A stretch of DNA of 43,195 bases from Paenibacillus elgii NBRC 100335 (GTDB taxonomy: Bacteria; Bacillota; Bacilli; Paenibacillales; NBRC-103111), in NCBI RefSeq assembly GCF_004000865.1, contig NZ_BIMB01000062.1, positions 1 through 43,195 of the forward strand, written 5' to 3'. Below the pieces are notes generated by a model. The model was not told the origin of the DNA, made no database searches, and saw only the letters and a program-made list of their open reading frames with translations. The position numbers and the translations under genes were made by a program. Shown one piece after another: positions 31,597 to 38,877 of the stretch. Each line of letters opens with the position of its first letter. Position 1 is the first letter of the stretch.

Positions 31597-32049
31597 TTAT
31601 TTTTTTCGAATGCCAAAATATTTCTCGAACATGGCCGTCGTATCGACCGGATTTTTCGTCTCGCTCTTGTTCTTGATCCCGGCTTCCCCGCTTTTGGGAT
31701 GATAGCCGAAAAAACGCTCGAATTGCTTTTCCATATCTTTCAGGTCAAACTGGGGCTGGCCGCTCTCGGCGCGCCGCTCCTTCGTCTTGGTGCCGGCGCC
31801 GGATGACGAACCGGCTTTTCCTTCCTTCTTGTGGTCCAGACGTTCGTCGTAGGCTTGCCTCGCCGACGCGTCGGACAAGGTCTGATACGCTTCGGTCACT
31901 TGCTTGAATTTCAGCTCCGCCTGCTTGCTGCCGCCGTTGGCGTCGGGATGATGAAGCTTGGCGAGCCGCTTGTAGGCTTTCTTGATTTCTTCGGGGGAGG
32001 CGCTGCGTTCGACCTCCAGAATCTCATAGTAATTGTTCATCGGATTCAT
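31597..32049 (-). CDS. J-domain (DnaJ-like) co-chaperone
   Basis: A 150-residue protein. The N-terminal J domain is complete, with NNYYEILEVERSASPEEIKK and the HPD motif in LHHPDANGG, then EAYQTLSDASARQAYDE. No Gly/Phe or zinc-finger region follows; instead there is a Ser/Gly/Lys linker and a short C-terminal helix set (FERFFGYHPKS, MFEKYFGI) that repeats a similar aromatic motif twice. It should stimulate the ATPase of an Hsp70, here most likely the one at 22988-25636. Starts are ATG 32049 or ATG 32040; the GGTAAGG site suits 32040. Confidence 0.92.
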   Translation of the reverse strand: MNPMNNYYEILEVERSASPEEIKKAYKRLAKLHHPDANGGSKQAELKFKQVTEAYQTLSDASARQAYDERLDHKKEGKAGSSSGAGTKTKERRAESGQPQFDLKDMEKQFERFFGYHPKSGEAGIKNKSETKNPVDTTAMFEKYFGIRKK

Positions 32050-32072
32050 CCTTACCGCCGGAAATGGAGAAA

Positions 32073-32098
32073 GTTAAGGGGCGGAACGGCCCCTTAAC
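32073..32098 (-). terminator. Intra-operon terminator/attenuator after the tube gene
   Basis: On the reverse strand, GTTAAGGGGC and GCCCCTTAAC form a perfect 10-base stem around a 6-base loop, followed by TTTCTCC. It lies between the tube gene stop and the J-domain gene. It should end a share of transcripts and protect the 3' end of a short sheath-tube message. This would give far more tube and sheath than the downstream parts. Confidence 0.7.
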
Positions 32099-32129
32099 TC
32101 CTGTTGCTTGCAATAACCGGTCAAGCCGA

Positions 32130-32555
32130 TTAGTTCGCGTATCCGCCTTCGATTGTGGCGAATTCCGTTTTGTCTTTCTTTTGCTTGATGAAGAGCGTGA
32201 ACGTACCTACGCCTTCCGTGTCGCCGAAACGCTCTTGATAGTCAACTACGAACGCGTTCGGGAAGTAGATTTTGCGCACCACTTGGCTGGCAGCAATCAC
32301 TTCCAGCGTCACTTTGCGGTAGCAGTCCGACTTCTCAGCCGGTACGAGCGACCACAGAGCAAGCTTCATCGTGTCGTCGGCGCTGTCGCCGTCCGTTGCG
32401 GTGATGATTTTGCCGGAGATTTTCAGGAACGCGCCTACGTCGGTCGATCTCGCGTTGGAGTCGTTCGGCGTATCCGTGTCGTAAATCACCGATTGAATGT
32501 TGTCCATGCCCAATTCGATTGTTTCTGCGCCTTCTACTTTCAGTCTGAAGCCCAT
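32130..32555 (-). CDS. hcp: Hcp-like inner tube protein
   Basis: A 141-residue beta-rich protein of the size of Hcp and phage tail-tube proteins. It starts MGFRLKVEGAETIELGMDN; the middle has ALWSLVPAEKSDCYRKVTLEVI and the end KIYFPNAFVVDYQERFGD followed by GVGTFTLFIKQKK, as expected for the Hcp barrel with its long extended loop. The ATG at 32555 has a strong GGGAGG site; longer frames upstream lack one. It would stack as hexamer rings inside the sheath. The gene lies directly after the sheath gene and is bounded on both sides by stable hairpins. Identity rests on fold-like pattern and position. Confidence 0.75.
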   Translation of the reverse strand: MGFRLKVEGAETIELGMDNIQSVIYDTDTPNDSNARSTDVGAFLKISGKIITATDGDSADDTMKLALWSLVPAEKSDCYRKVTLEVIAASQVVRKIYFPNAFVVDYQERFGDTEGVGTFTLFIKQKKDKTEFATIEGGYAN

Positions 32556-32586
32556 AGATAAATCCTCCCTTAAGGTAAGTATGGTC

Positions 32587-32649
32587 CCCGACAGCGTCTG
32601 GCGCTGACGGGATTTATGTTGAAAGGGGAGCTTGCGAAAGCTCTCCTTT
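32587..32649 (-). promoter_or_regulatory. Two hairpins between sheath and tube genes
   Basis: On the reverse strand, the sheath-tube gap forms two stems. The first (32622-32649) pairs GGAG-AGCTT with AAGCT-CCCC around TCGC. The second (32587-32611) pairs CCCGTCAGCG with CGCTGTCGGG around CCAGA, with one T-T mismatch. They lie 32 bases or more before the tube start. They could slow 5' decay of a tube message cut from the longer transcript. Confidence 0.45.
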
Positions 32650-32677
32650 AACAACCGCATAAGTTTGTTCAGCATCG

Positions 32678-34888
32678 TTACCCTTTAACCGGGGTGGTCC
32701 CTTTCGTGATCATCACCTCGAGGTTCTTCACGTTGCCGTTGAAGACCAGGTCGATATGACACATGTTGCTCTTATCATCGATAATGTAGCTCATGTCGTC
32801 CCCGTCCTGGATGATCGAGTTGACGTATCCCCGCGTGCCGAGCCATTTGCTCTTTTGGCTGCTCGGGTTGTTGCTGAAAAATTTAACGATGTTGTCATGT
32901 TTGAAGTCGCCGGTTTGGAAACGCAGGATGCGTTCGATATACGTGCTGACCAGCGTCTTGTAGATCGAATCGAAGCCGTCGTCGGTCGACGCAAGGCTTC
33001 TCGCTTTGTAGACCGTGATGCGCTTGATGTCTTTGCCCTGCAGCTGTGCGTTCTCGGAAGAGAACACGAAGCCGAAGTTTTTCCGGTTGATCGAATCCTT
33101 GATGTTGTTCGTGAAGCCGGAAATTTCCTTTGCCATCGTCGTGATGGCGCGCAGACCGTTCTCCCCGGCCTCAATATCGAAGCGCACGCCCGGGAATTCC
33201 CGGCTGACCGTCTTGAACGATTCGCGCAAATATTCCGGGCACTGGTAGGCCGCCACGATCCCCGCCGCCACATAGGCTGCGCCGACGTAGACGCCTTCGA
33301 TCCAGAGCTTCAGAATGTCTTCCTTCTCCTGCGACAGCTTGACGCCGCCGTCTTCGGTTTGCAGCATTTTGCTGTCGATGACGACACCGGACTTGTCCTT
33401 CGGAATAATCGTGAAGTTCGGAACCGACGGTACCGCGAATTCGCTGAATTCTTTGCGGACCAGCAAGCCGCATTTATCGATATACTTGTCGATGCCGGCG
33501 GTGGCCATACTGTTGAACGTCGTTTCTTCGCCGGTCTCGAAGCTGAAGAACACCTGTACCTTGAAGTCCTTGATCACCTGCAGCAGCATCGTGAGCGATT
33601 CCATCGTGTTGCCGTCCTGCTTGGCGACCTTTTCGTTGCCTCGGAACCGCTCCCGGCTCACCTTCGAAGCGCCGGACGAATCGAGCTGTACCGAAGGAAC
33701 GATGCCGAACCAGATCGTGTCGGTGAAATCGTTCTTCGAGTTGACCGTGTTCAGGTACGTTTCCAGCCTCGGAATGTTGCTGCTTTTCACGATCATGTCC
33801 AGCTTGGTGTTCGTGATCAGCATCGAAGGCTGCATGCCTTTGTTTTTGGTGGAGTATTGGTCGAAGAACATTTTGATGCCCAACAATTTTTCCACCAAAG
33901 GCTTGACGGTTTTCACGAACTCGTCCTTGGCGTTTTTGTAAAACTCCAGGTACGTATTGTAGTTCTGCACTTCCTTCTCGGTATCGATCTCGCTTTGTAC
34001 CGCAGGCAGCGGGCAGAACGTCCGCACGACCAGATCTTTGACGTAGGCGGAAGGTGTATCCGACACGGACTCGTAATCGTCCTCGAATACGTTGATCAAG
34101 CCGTTCGCGCTGCTGTCGTCCGCGATCATGAGCTGCATCGTGTCCGCTTTCGGCGATTCGATAATTTTCAGCTCGCCGGAATCGCCGATCATCAGCATCC
34201 CGATCTGGATCGCTTCTGATTCGTTCTCTTCCTGCGCCCCTCCAAGAAGAAGGCGGGTTTTGATGTCTTCGATCGCCAGCGGAAGCATGGCCATGACGTT
34301 GTTATAGTTTTTGCTGGCGTCCTCGAACATGATGTTCAGCTTGTCCCCGAGGTCCAGCTTTTTCGGATCGCCGTCGTCCAGCTTGTCGTATTGCCCGTAC
34401 AAATAATGGATTTCCTTGCGCACTTGGCGGATGTCGTCCATGACTTTTTTCGGGGAGATCATGTCGAGCAGATTCTCAAACTTGAAGTCCACGTTAGGGA
34501 TGCCTTGGCTGCGCTTCGTGTCGATCAGCGTGAACAGCATTTTCAGAAAATCGTTGCTTTGGTCGATCTTGATCTCCGAAATGCTGTCCTCGGCAATCCC
34601 TTCCGGCTTCTTGAGGGTATACATAACCTTCTGGTTGGCCGCATTGAAAAACGAGTAAACGGTCGGCGAAAATTTGTCCAAAAACTCGTCGAAGCTGCGA
34701 ACGAGCAGATGCTGGTTAATCTCCTTGATCTTGTCGTCGCTCAAGCTGTCGATGCCTCTGACGTCCCCGACGATCGTGACGAGATCAAGCTTTTCCGGGT
34801 TGATCTCTTCGAAGAGCATGGTGCGGTTCGTTTGATTGATGATGTCCATTGAGCTGTCGGCTATAAAAACTTGCCGGAACCGGCGCAT
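32678..34888 (-). CDS. Contractile sheath protein, apparent TssB-TssC fusion
   Basis: A 736-residue protein, far longer than TssC alone (about 490). Residues 15-175 look like TssB: LVTIVGDVRG near 37, LLVRSFDEFLDKFSP near 61, then VDFKFENLLDMISPKKVMDD near 133, the place where TssB has its DFSPExV motif. The rest looks like TssC: residues 450-560 form the central beta/alpha core (IEGVYVGAAYVAAGIVAAYQ), and the end (LVSTYIERILRFQTGDF, then LGTRGYVNSII) follows the TssC C-terminal order with final beta strands. The ATG at 34888 has AAAGGAG farther upstream; ATG 34849 is the alternative. It is the first gene of the cluster, behind a strong promoter. I am fairly sure it is a sheath; the fusion reading needs a structure model. 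Confidence 0.72.
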   Translation of the reverse strand: MRRFRQVFIADSSMDIINQTNRTMLFEEINPEKLDLVTIVGDVRGIDSLSDDKIKEINQHLLVRSFDEFLDKFSPTVYSFFNAANQKVMYTLKKPEGIAEDSISEIKIDQSNDFLKMLFTLIDTKRSQGIPNVDFKFENLLDMISPKKVMDDIRQVRKEIHYLYGQYDKLDDGDPKKLDLGDKLNIMFEDASKNYNNVMAMLPLAIEDIKTRLLLGGAQEENESEAIQIGMLMIGDSGELKIIESPKADTMQLMIADDSSANGLINVFEDDYESVSDTPSAYVKDLVVRTFCPLPAVQSEIDTEKEVQNYNTYLEFYKNAKDEFVKTVKPLVEKLLGIKMFFDQYSTKNKGMQPSMLITNTKLDMIVKSSNIPRLETYLNTVNSKNDFTDTIWFGIVPSVQLDSSGASKVSRERFRGNEKVAKQDGNTMESLTMLLQVIKDFKVQVFFSFETGEETTFNSMATAGIDKYIDKCGLLVRKEFSEFAVPSVPNFTIIPKDKSGVVIDSKMLQTEDGGVKLSQEKEDILKLWIEGVYVGAAYVAAGIVAAYQCPEYLRESFKTVSREFPGVRFDIEAGENGLRAITTMAKEISGFTNNIKDSINRKNFGFVFSSENAQLQGKDIKRITVYKARSLASTDDGFDSIYKTLVSTYIERILRFQTGDFKHDNIVKFFSNNPSSQKSKWLGTRGYVNSIIQDGDDMSYIIDDKSNMCHIDLVFNGNVKNLEVMITKGTTPVKG

Positions 34889-35266
34889 GATTCTTATAGC
34901 CTACTCCTTTCCGAGCATTTTTGGATGATGGCCGAAAACACAGGTCTAATCATAGAGTCTGATGTTTTATTTTGTCAACTATGGATATTTATAGTCTTTT
35001 TATCCTAGTAATTTAAGTACTATTTTCCCATTTTTGAGCAAACACATTTATTTTTTGGCCCTTCTGTTATATGCTGAATTAACCATATAAACCCACCCTT
35101 TCATTCCCTTTTTCATCATCTCCCCTTCAAAAATGTGTCGAACTTAACAAAACTGTATTTTTTTACTATTTCCCGCTGTACTAATTTTTCGGCATAGTCC
35201 TGCCGATTGTTTAGAGCAGTTTTGGTGTACTTTCACACATTTTACAAATGAAGGGTGATTTTTTTG
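34889..35266. other. Divergent control region of the cluster
   Basis: This 378-base gap is strongly A+T rich, unlike the genes on both sides. It holds the promoter of the minus-strand cluster and must hold the plus-strand promoter of the VWA gene, for which I see no clear boxes. No open frame of interest is present. Confidence 0.6.
34949..34978 (-). promoter_or_regulatory. Sigma-A promoter of the injection-system operon
   Basis: On the reverse strand the -35 box TTGACA (34973-34978) and the -10 box TATGAT (34949-34954) lie 18 bases apart. Transcription would begin near 34941, about 50 bases before the sheath start. The perfect -35 box suggests a strong promoter, suited to the sheath and tube genes. 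Confidence 0.75.
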
Positions 35267-37288
35267 ATGGTTGGGGAAATGCATACAAGAAGGCGCGTCC
35301 CGGTCGGGCTGCGAATTTTGGCGATTGCTGTCATGCTGGCGCTGCTGTTCGTTCCTCTCGGATCGGCGTTGGCCGAAGGCGATTCGAATCCGGGATTCGA
35401 CGCGGTGTTCGTGATGGACGTCAGCTATTCGATGAACGCGACGGACCGGGACCGGATCGCGGCAGAAGTCATCAAAATGTTTATGGACATGAGCGAGGCG
35501 GCCCGCACCCAGGTCGGGTTTGTCGCCTACAACCATAAAATCGTCGAAGCGCAGCCGCTCGCTCCGCTGACCCAGGAGGAGCAAAAAAGTCTGCTCAAAA
35601 AGAAAATCGCGGAGCTGCGTTTTTCCGGTTATACGGATCTTGGCCTCGGGCTGAGCAAAGGGTCGGAGCTTGTCGGGAGCGGCAAAGGCGGCGGACGTCC
35701 GTTTATGATTCTGCTGTCGGATGGCGGCACGGACTTTGGACCTATTTTTACGGGAAGATCGGTTGAGGATTCGAACAAAGATGTGGAGCGCGTGATCGCG
35801 GAAGCGCAGGCGAAGGGGTACCCGATCTACACCGTTGGGCTTAATCATGACGGCTCGGTCAACGCGCCGCAGCTCGAAGCGATCGCCGCCAAGACGGGTG
35901 GCACGTCGTTCATTACGGAGAGCGCAGGCGATCTGCCGGAAATTTTCAACAACATTTTCGCCAAACAGATCCGCTCCGTGCTCGTTCCCGTCGCGGCCGT
36001 CACGGCCACCGGGGAGCTGCAGGAAGTGACGGTCAACATTCCGAACGGCAGCATGAACGAAGCCAATATCGTACTGCTGTCGGAGCATCCGATCGCCGAA
36101 ACGCATCTATATTACAATTCGAAAAACATCCGGTTCGTGAAATCGGACAAATATTCGCTGCTCAAAATTCCCCAGCCGCAAAAAGGCGCCTTTCTGCTGA
36201 AATTCAAAGCAAGGCCCGGGGATTTCGTGAAAATCAGCCTGCTCGGCAATTACGGCCTCAAGGCAGGGATGGAGCTTGCCCAGCCGGTTAAGGGTGTGCC
36301 GTCGACCGTCTCCGCCTTCCTGCTGCACCAAGCGGACGGAGCCAAGCTGGCCGACGCCGATGTGTACCAATCGATGAAGGCCGAGCTGATCGTGAAAGAT
36401 CTGAAAACGAATAAAGAAGAGCGGACGCCGATGAAGCTGAACGGAAACGGCTTCGAAACGCAGACGGTCTTCCCTCACTCCGGCAAGTATCAAGCCCGCA
36501 TATTTATGAGCAGCCCGGATTTTTACCGGGAGACGGCGGTCAGCGAGCTGGATATCGCGAACACGGCGCCCGAAGCGATCGGCAGTGGGGCTATCGAGCT
36601 GACGAAGGAAGACGGAGACGCCAAAATAGATCTTAAGAACTATTTTCGCGATGTGAATCAGGACAAGCTGAGCTATACGATCGCTTCCAACAGCAACGCC
36701 AAGCTGGCCGACTTCGTGGTGGATGGCGATACGTTGACCGTCTCTTCCATGCATGCCGGTAAAGCGGTCCTGACGATGACGGTAACGGACGATGAAGGAG
36801 CTTCCGTCACCTCGGACCTCGTCATCAACGTGTACTCCGTCGTGCAGCGTTATTTGATCATCGCGGGCATCGTGCTCGCCGTGCTGCTGGCCGCTTGGGC
36901 CGTCTATTGGCTGCTTCGTCCGAAGCCGCGCTTTGCCGGAAGGCTGGAAGGGTACTTCCTCAATACGGCGAGCGGCAGCGACATTCCGGTGAAGTACTGG
37001 CCTCTCGCTTCATTCGAGAAGCGGCAGATCACCCTGCGTGAGCTGTTCGCCAGCCTCGACGTCAACGAGCCGCTCCCGGAGGCGCAACACATCATCATCG
37101 AAGCCGGGAAAAACGGCACGATCCTGCTGCGGCACACCACGCGCTGCACGATTGAAAAAGGCAGAACGCCGATCCCCCGCAACAAAAAAGAATCGATCAG
37201 CTACAACGACAAAATTTACATCACGTTCGAGGACCATTTGACGGAAATCGAGCTGCGGTATAAAGAAGTAAAACCCAACGCCCTGTAA
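35267..37288 (+). CDS. Membrane von Willebrand A protein with cytoplasmic C-terminal domain
   Basis: A protein of about 673 residues. A signal peptide (ILAIAVMLALLFVPLGSALA) leads to an extracytoplasmic VWA domain with an intact metal site: DVSYSMN, a GYTDLGLGL loop and LLSDGGTDFG. A beta-rich region with TNKEERTPMKL and an Ig-like domain (DVNQDKLSYTIA) follow, then a transmembrane helix (LIIAGIVLAVLLAAWAVYWLL) and a cytoplasmic end of about 115 residues, whose last strands (ISYNDKIYITFEDH) resemble FHA or similar beta sandwiches. The ATG at 35267 has AAGGGTGA upstream; GTG 35255 is weaker. It is divergent from the cluster and may be a surface contact sensor that signals to the kinase side. 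Confidence 0.88.
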   Translation: MVGEMHTRRRVPVGLRILAIAVMLALLFVPLGSALAEGDSNPGFDAVFVMDVSYSMNATDRDRIAAEVIKMFMDMSEAARTQVGFVAYNHKIVEAQPLAPLTQEEQKSLLKKKIAELRFSGYTDLGLGLSKGSELVGSGKGGGRPFMILLSDGGTDFGPIFTGRSVEDSNKDVERVIAEAQAKGYPIYTVGLNHDGSVNAPQLEAIAAKTGGTSFITESAGDLPEIFNNIFAKQIRSVLVPVAAVTATGELQEVTVNIPNGSMNEANIVLLSEHPIAETHLYYNSKNIRFVKSDKYSLLKIPQPQKGAFLLKFKARPGDFVKISLLGNYGLKAGMELAQPVKGVPSTVSAFLLHQADGAKLADADVYQSMKAELIVKDLKTNKEERTPMKLNGNGFETQTVFPHSGKYQARIFMSSPDFYRETAVSELDIANTAPEAIGSGAIELTKEDGDAKIDLKNYFRDVNQDKLSYTIASNSNAKLADFVVDGDTLTVSSMHAGKAVLTMTVTDDEGASVTSDLVINVYSVVQRYLIIAGIVLAVLLAAWAVYWLLRPKPRFAGRLEGYFLNTASGSDIPVKYWPLASFEKRQITLRELFASLDVNEPLPEAQHIIIEAGKNGTILLRHTTRCTIEKGRTPIPRNKKESISYNDKIYITFEDHLTEIELRYKEVKPNAL

Positions 37289-37304
37289 CAGGGGTTGGGT
37301 TTTT
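37271..37304 (+). terminator. Rho-independent terminator after the VWA gene
   Basis: AAACCCAACGCCCTG and CAGGGGTTGGGTTTTT form a long stem whose loop holds the TAA stop of the VWA gene. A T-run follows. The A-rich left arm means it may also work on the other strand, but no gene there reads into it. Confidence 0.85.
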
Positions 37305-37770
37305 GCCGTTCCATGGCGGGGGAGGATGCTCGATGGATTCGGGGAGAACGCGTCGGCCGCTTTTTTCTCTTCGGGGCATTCGGGTGGAAACTGTCGGGCA
37401 ATCCTCGTTCCTTGACATTGGGTGGAAGCTATTTGCCTTTCCTCCTGCCCCTCAACATTTGGGTGGAAGCCCCGTTACTTTTCCGGATCATTCGGCCAGA
37501 ACTGCCACCCTGTCCCGGGAACAAATTGAGCGCCGTTTGGATCGCTTCCGAAGCCACGGTTACACGACTGCACGGCTTACACTCCTTAAAGGAACTACGG
37601 TGAGCTATCCAAGATTTTTGGCGCTTCCCTCGCAAAATAGCGGAACTCGGGACACCCTAACCGTGTCGAAAAATATTCCGCAACGCTTGTTGAGCATCGA
37701 TAAAGCACCATAGTTCCTCTAAGCGGAGGCACAGCGAGCAAATCACCTGAATAGCGCCCTCGCGGTTCCG
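37305..37770. repeat. Gene-free stretch with direct and inverted repeats
   Basis: No supported gene lies here. Three near-identical copies of CATT(T/C)GGGTGGAA begin at 37377, 37416 and 37456, spaced by about 40 bases. Farther on, AGGAACTACGGTG (37590-37602) pairs with CACCATAGTTCCT (37706-37718), and AAATAGCGGAAC (37635-37646) pairs with GTTCCGCTATTT (37765-37776). The last arm overlaps the end of the kinase gene. The interleaved arms look like dispersed intergenic repeats of the genome. Confidence 0.6.
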
Positions 37771-38712
37771 CTATTTTTCGGAAACGGCCGAAGGCGGCTC
37801 CAGACATTTCCGCCGCATCCCGGCTTTCGGGCGCATATCTTCCAGCCGCAAAGCGGCCTTAAGCAGTTTCAGCGACGGACATCTTCTGCGCGGTTGAACG
37901 GCAAGCCCCCATCGGATCATGCCCGACAGCAGCAGGTTGACCTCCGGGTTTGCAGTTCTCGCGCTTTCCATGCGGTCTTCGATCAGCCGCTCGGAAACGT
38001 CTGCCGGCACGCGCCCGGTGAAGCTGTAATATAAAATGGCGGCGGCGCTGAACAGATCGGCCTTTTTCCCTTGCCGGGCCTTCTCCGAATACAGCTCCAG
38101 CGGGGAGAAGCCCGACGTTGTAAAAATCGGACGGACATCCGGCTCGGCGAGCAATACGGCCGAACCGAAATCCAGCAGCACCGGCCGGCCTTCCTCCGAA
38201 ACCATCACATTCCCCGGCTTCAAATCCCGGTGAATGATGCCTTGCCGATGAATGAAGTCCACCGTATCCAGAAGCGGCAACAGGACGTTTCGGATCAAGT
38301 GCGCCGCCGAAGGTTTTTCCTCCCGGATATAGTTGACGAGCGGTTTGCCGGCGCAATAGCGGGTCACCAGATAGCTCGTCCCGTTTTCTTCGAAATGGTC
38401 GATGTATTCGACGATATGCCTGTGCCGGAGCCGGCTTAGAATCGCAGCTTCCCTCCGGAAAGCATCGTTCAGCCCGTCGAACTTCCGGCGAATCGAGGGA
38501 CGGCGGCATAGGACCGTCTTTCCGTCCATATCTCTTAAAGCCAGGCTCTTGGGATAAAATTCCTTGATCGCAAGCCTTTCTTCTCCCTCGGCCGGGCTTC
38601 CGATATAAACGATGGACAGCTCGCTTGAAGCCAGCCGTTCTTCGATCCGGTAGGCGCCGCCTTTTAGCAGCGTATGCCGCTGAAGGCACACATCATCGAG
38701 GTCTAGGGTCAT
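37771..38712 (-). CDS. Ser/Thr protein kinase (PpkA-like role)
   Basis: A soluble kinase of about 313 residues. The Hanks motifs are intact: Lys in RLAIKEFYP, Glu in FRREAAIL, catalytic loop IIHRDLKPGNVM, metal site LLDFGSAV, and a GFSPLELYSE activation segment end. The Gly-rich loop is weak (ASSELSIVYI). No membrane helix or PASTA repeats are present, unlike the housekeeping PrkC kinase. The ATG at 38712 has a GAAGGAG site; ATG 38739 is an alternative. It is the nearest kinase to the FHA and PP2C genes, so it probably drives the phospho-switch of the injection system. Confidence 0.9.
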   Translation of the reverse strand: MTLDLDDVCLQRHTLLKGGAYRIEERLASSELSIVYIGSPAEGEERLAIKEFYPKSLALRDMDGKTVLCRRPSIRRKFDGLNDAFRREAAILSRLRHRHIVEYIDHFEENGTSYLVTRYCAGKPLVNYIREEKPSAAHLIRNVLLPLLDTVDFIHRQGIIHRDLKPGNVMVSEEGRPVLLDFGSAVLLAEPDVRPIFTTSGFSPLELYSEKARQGKKADLFSAAAILYYSFTGRVPADVSERLIEDRMESARTANPEVNLLLSGMIRWGLAVQPRRRCPSLKLLKAALRLEDMRPKAGMRRKCLEPPSAVSEK

Positions 38713-38877
38713 CCCAAATTGCTCCTTCGTTTCGAACATTCGCCTTGATTCGATTGAGGCGCGGGCTCGCAAGCCCCTTCCCCATCTTATCACAACTATC
38801 GAAATTGGGAACCACTGGATTTTTCTACGTCTGCGATTGAACGGACGCGAGAGCTCGCAGGCGGCGGCACTAGCCGC

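Noticed and set aside
32756..34219. A 487-codon plus-strand open frame opposite the sheath gene
   Set aside because: It is a shadow caused by codon bias; composition is rich in Arg/His/Val with no family match and no ribosome site.
6098..34888. Prophage
   Set aside because: Spike and tube-like genes are present, but there is no capsid, portal, terminase, tape-measure, holin or integrase gene, and kinase/FHA/Hsp70 genes do not fit a phage.
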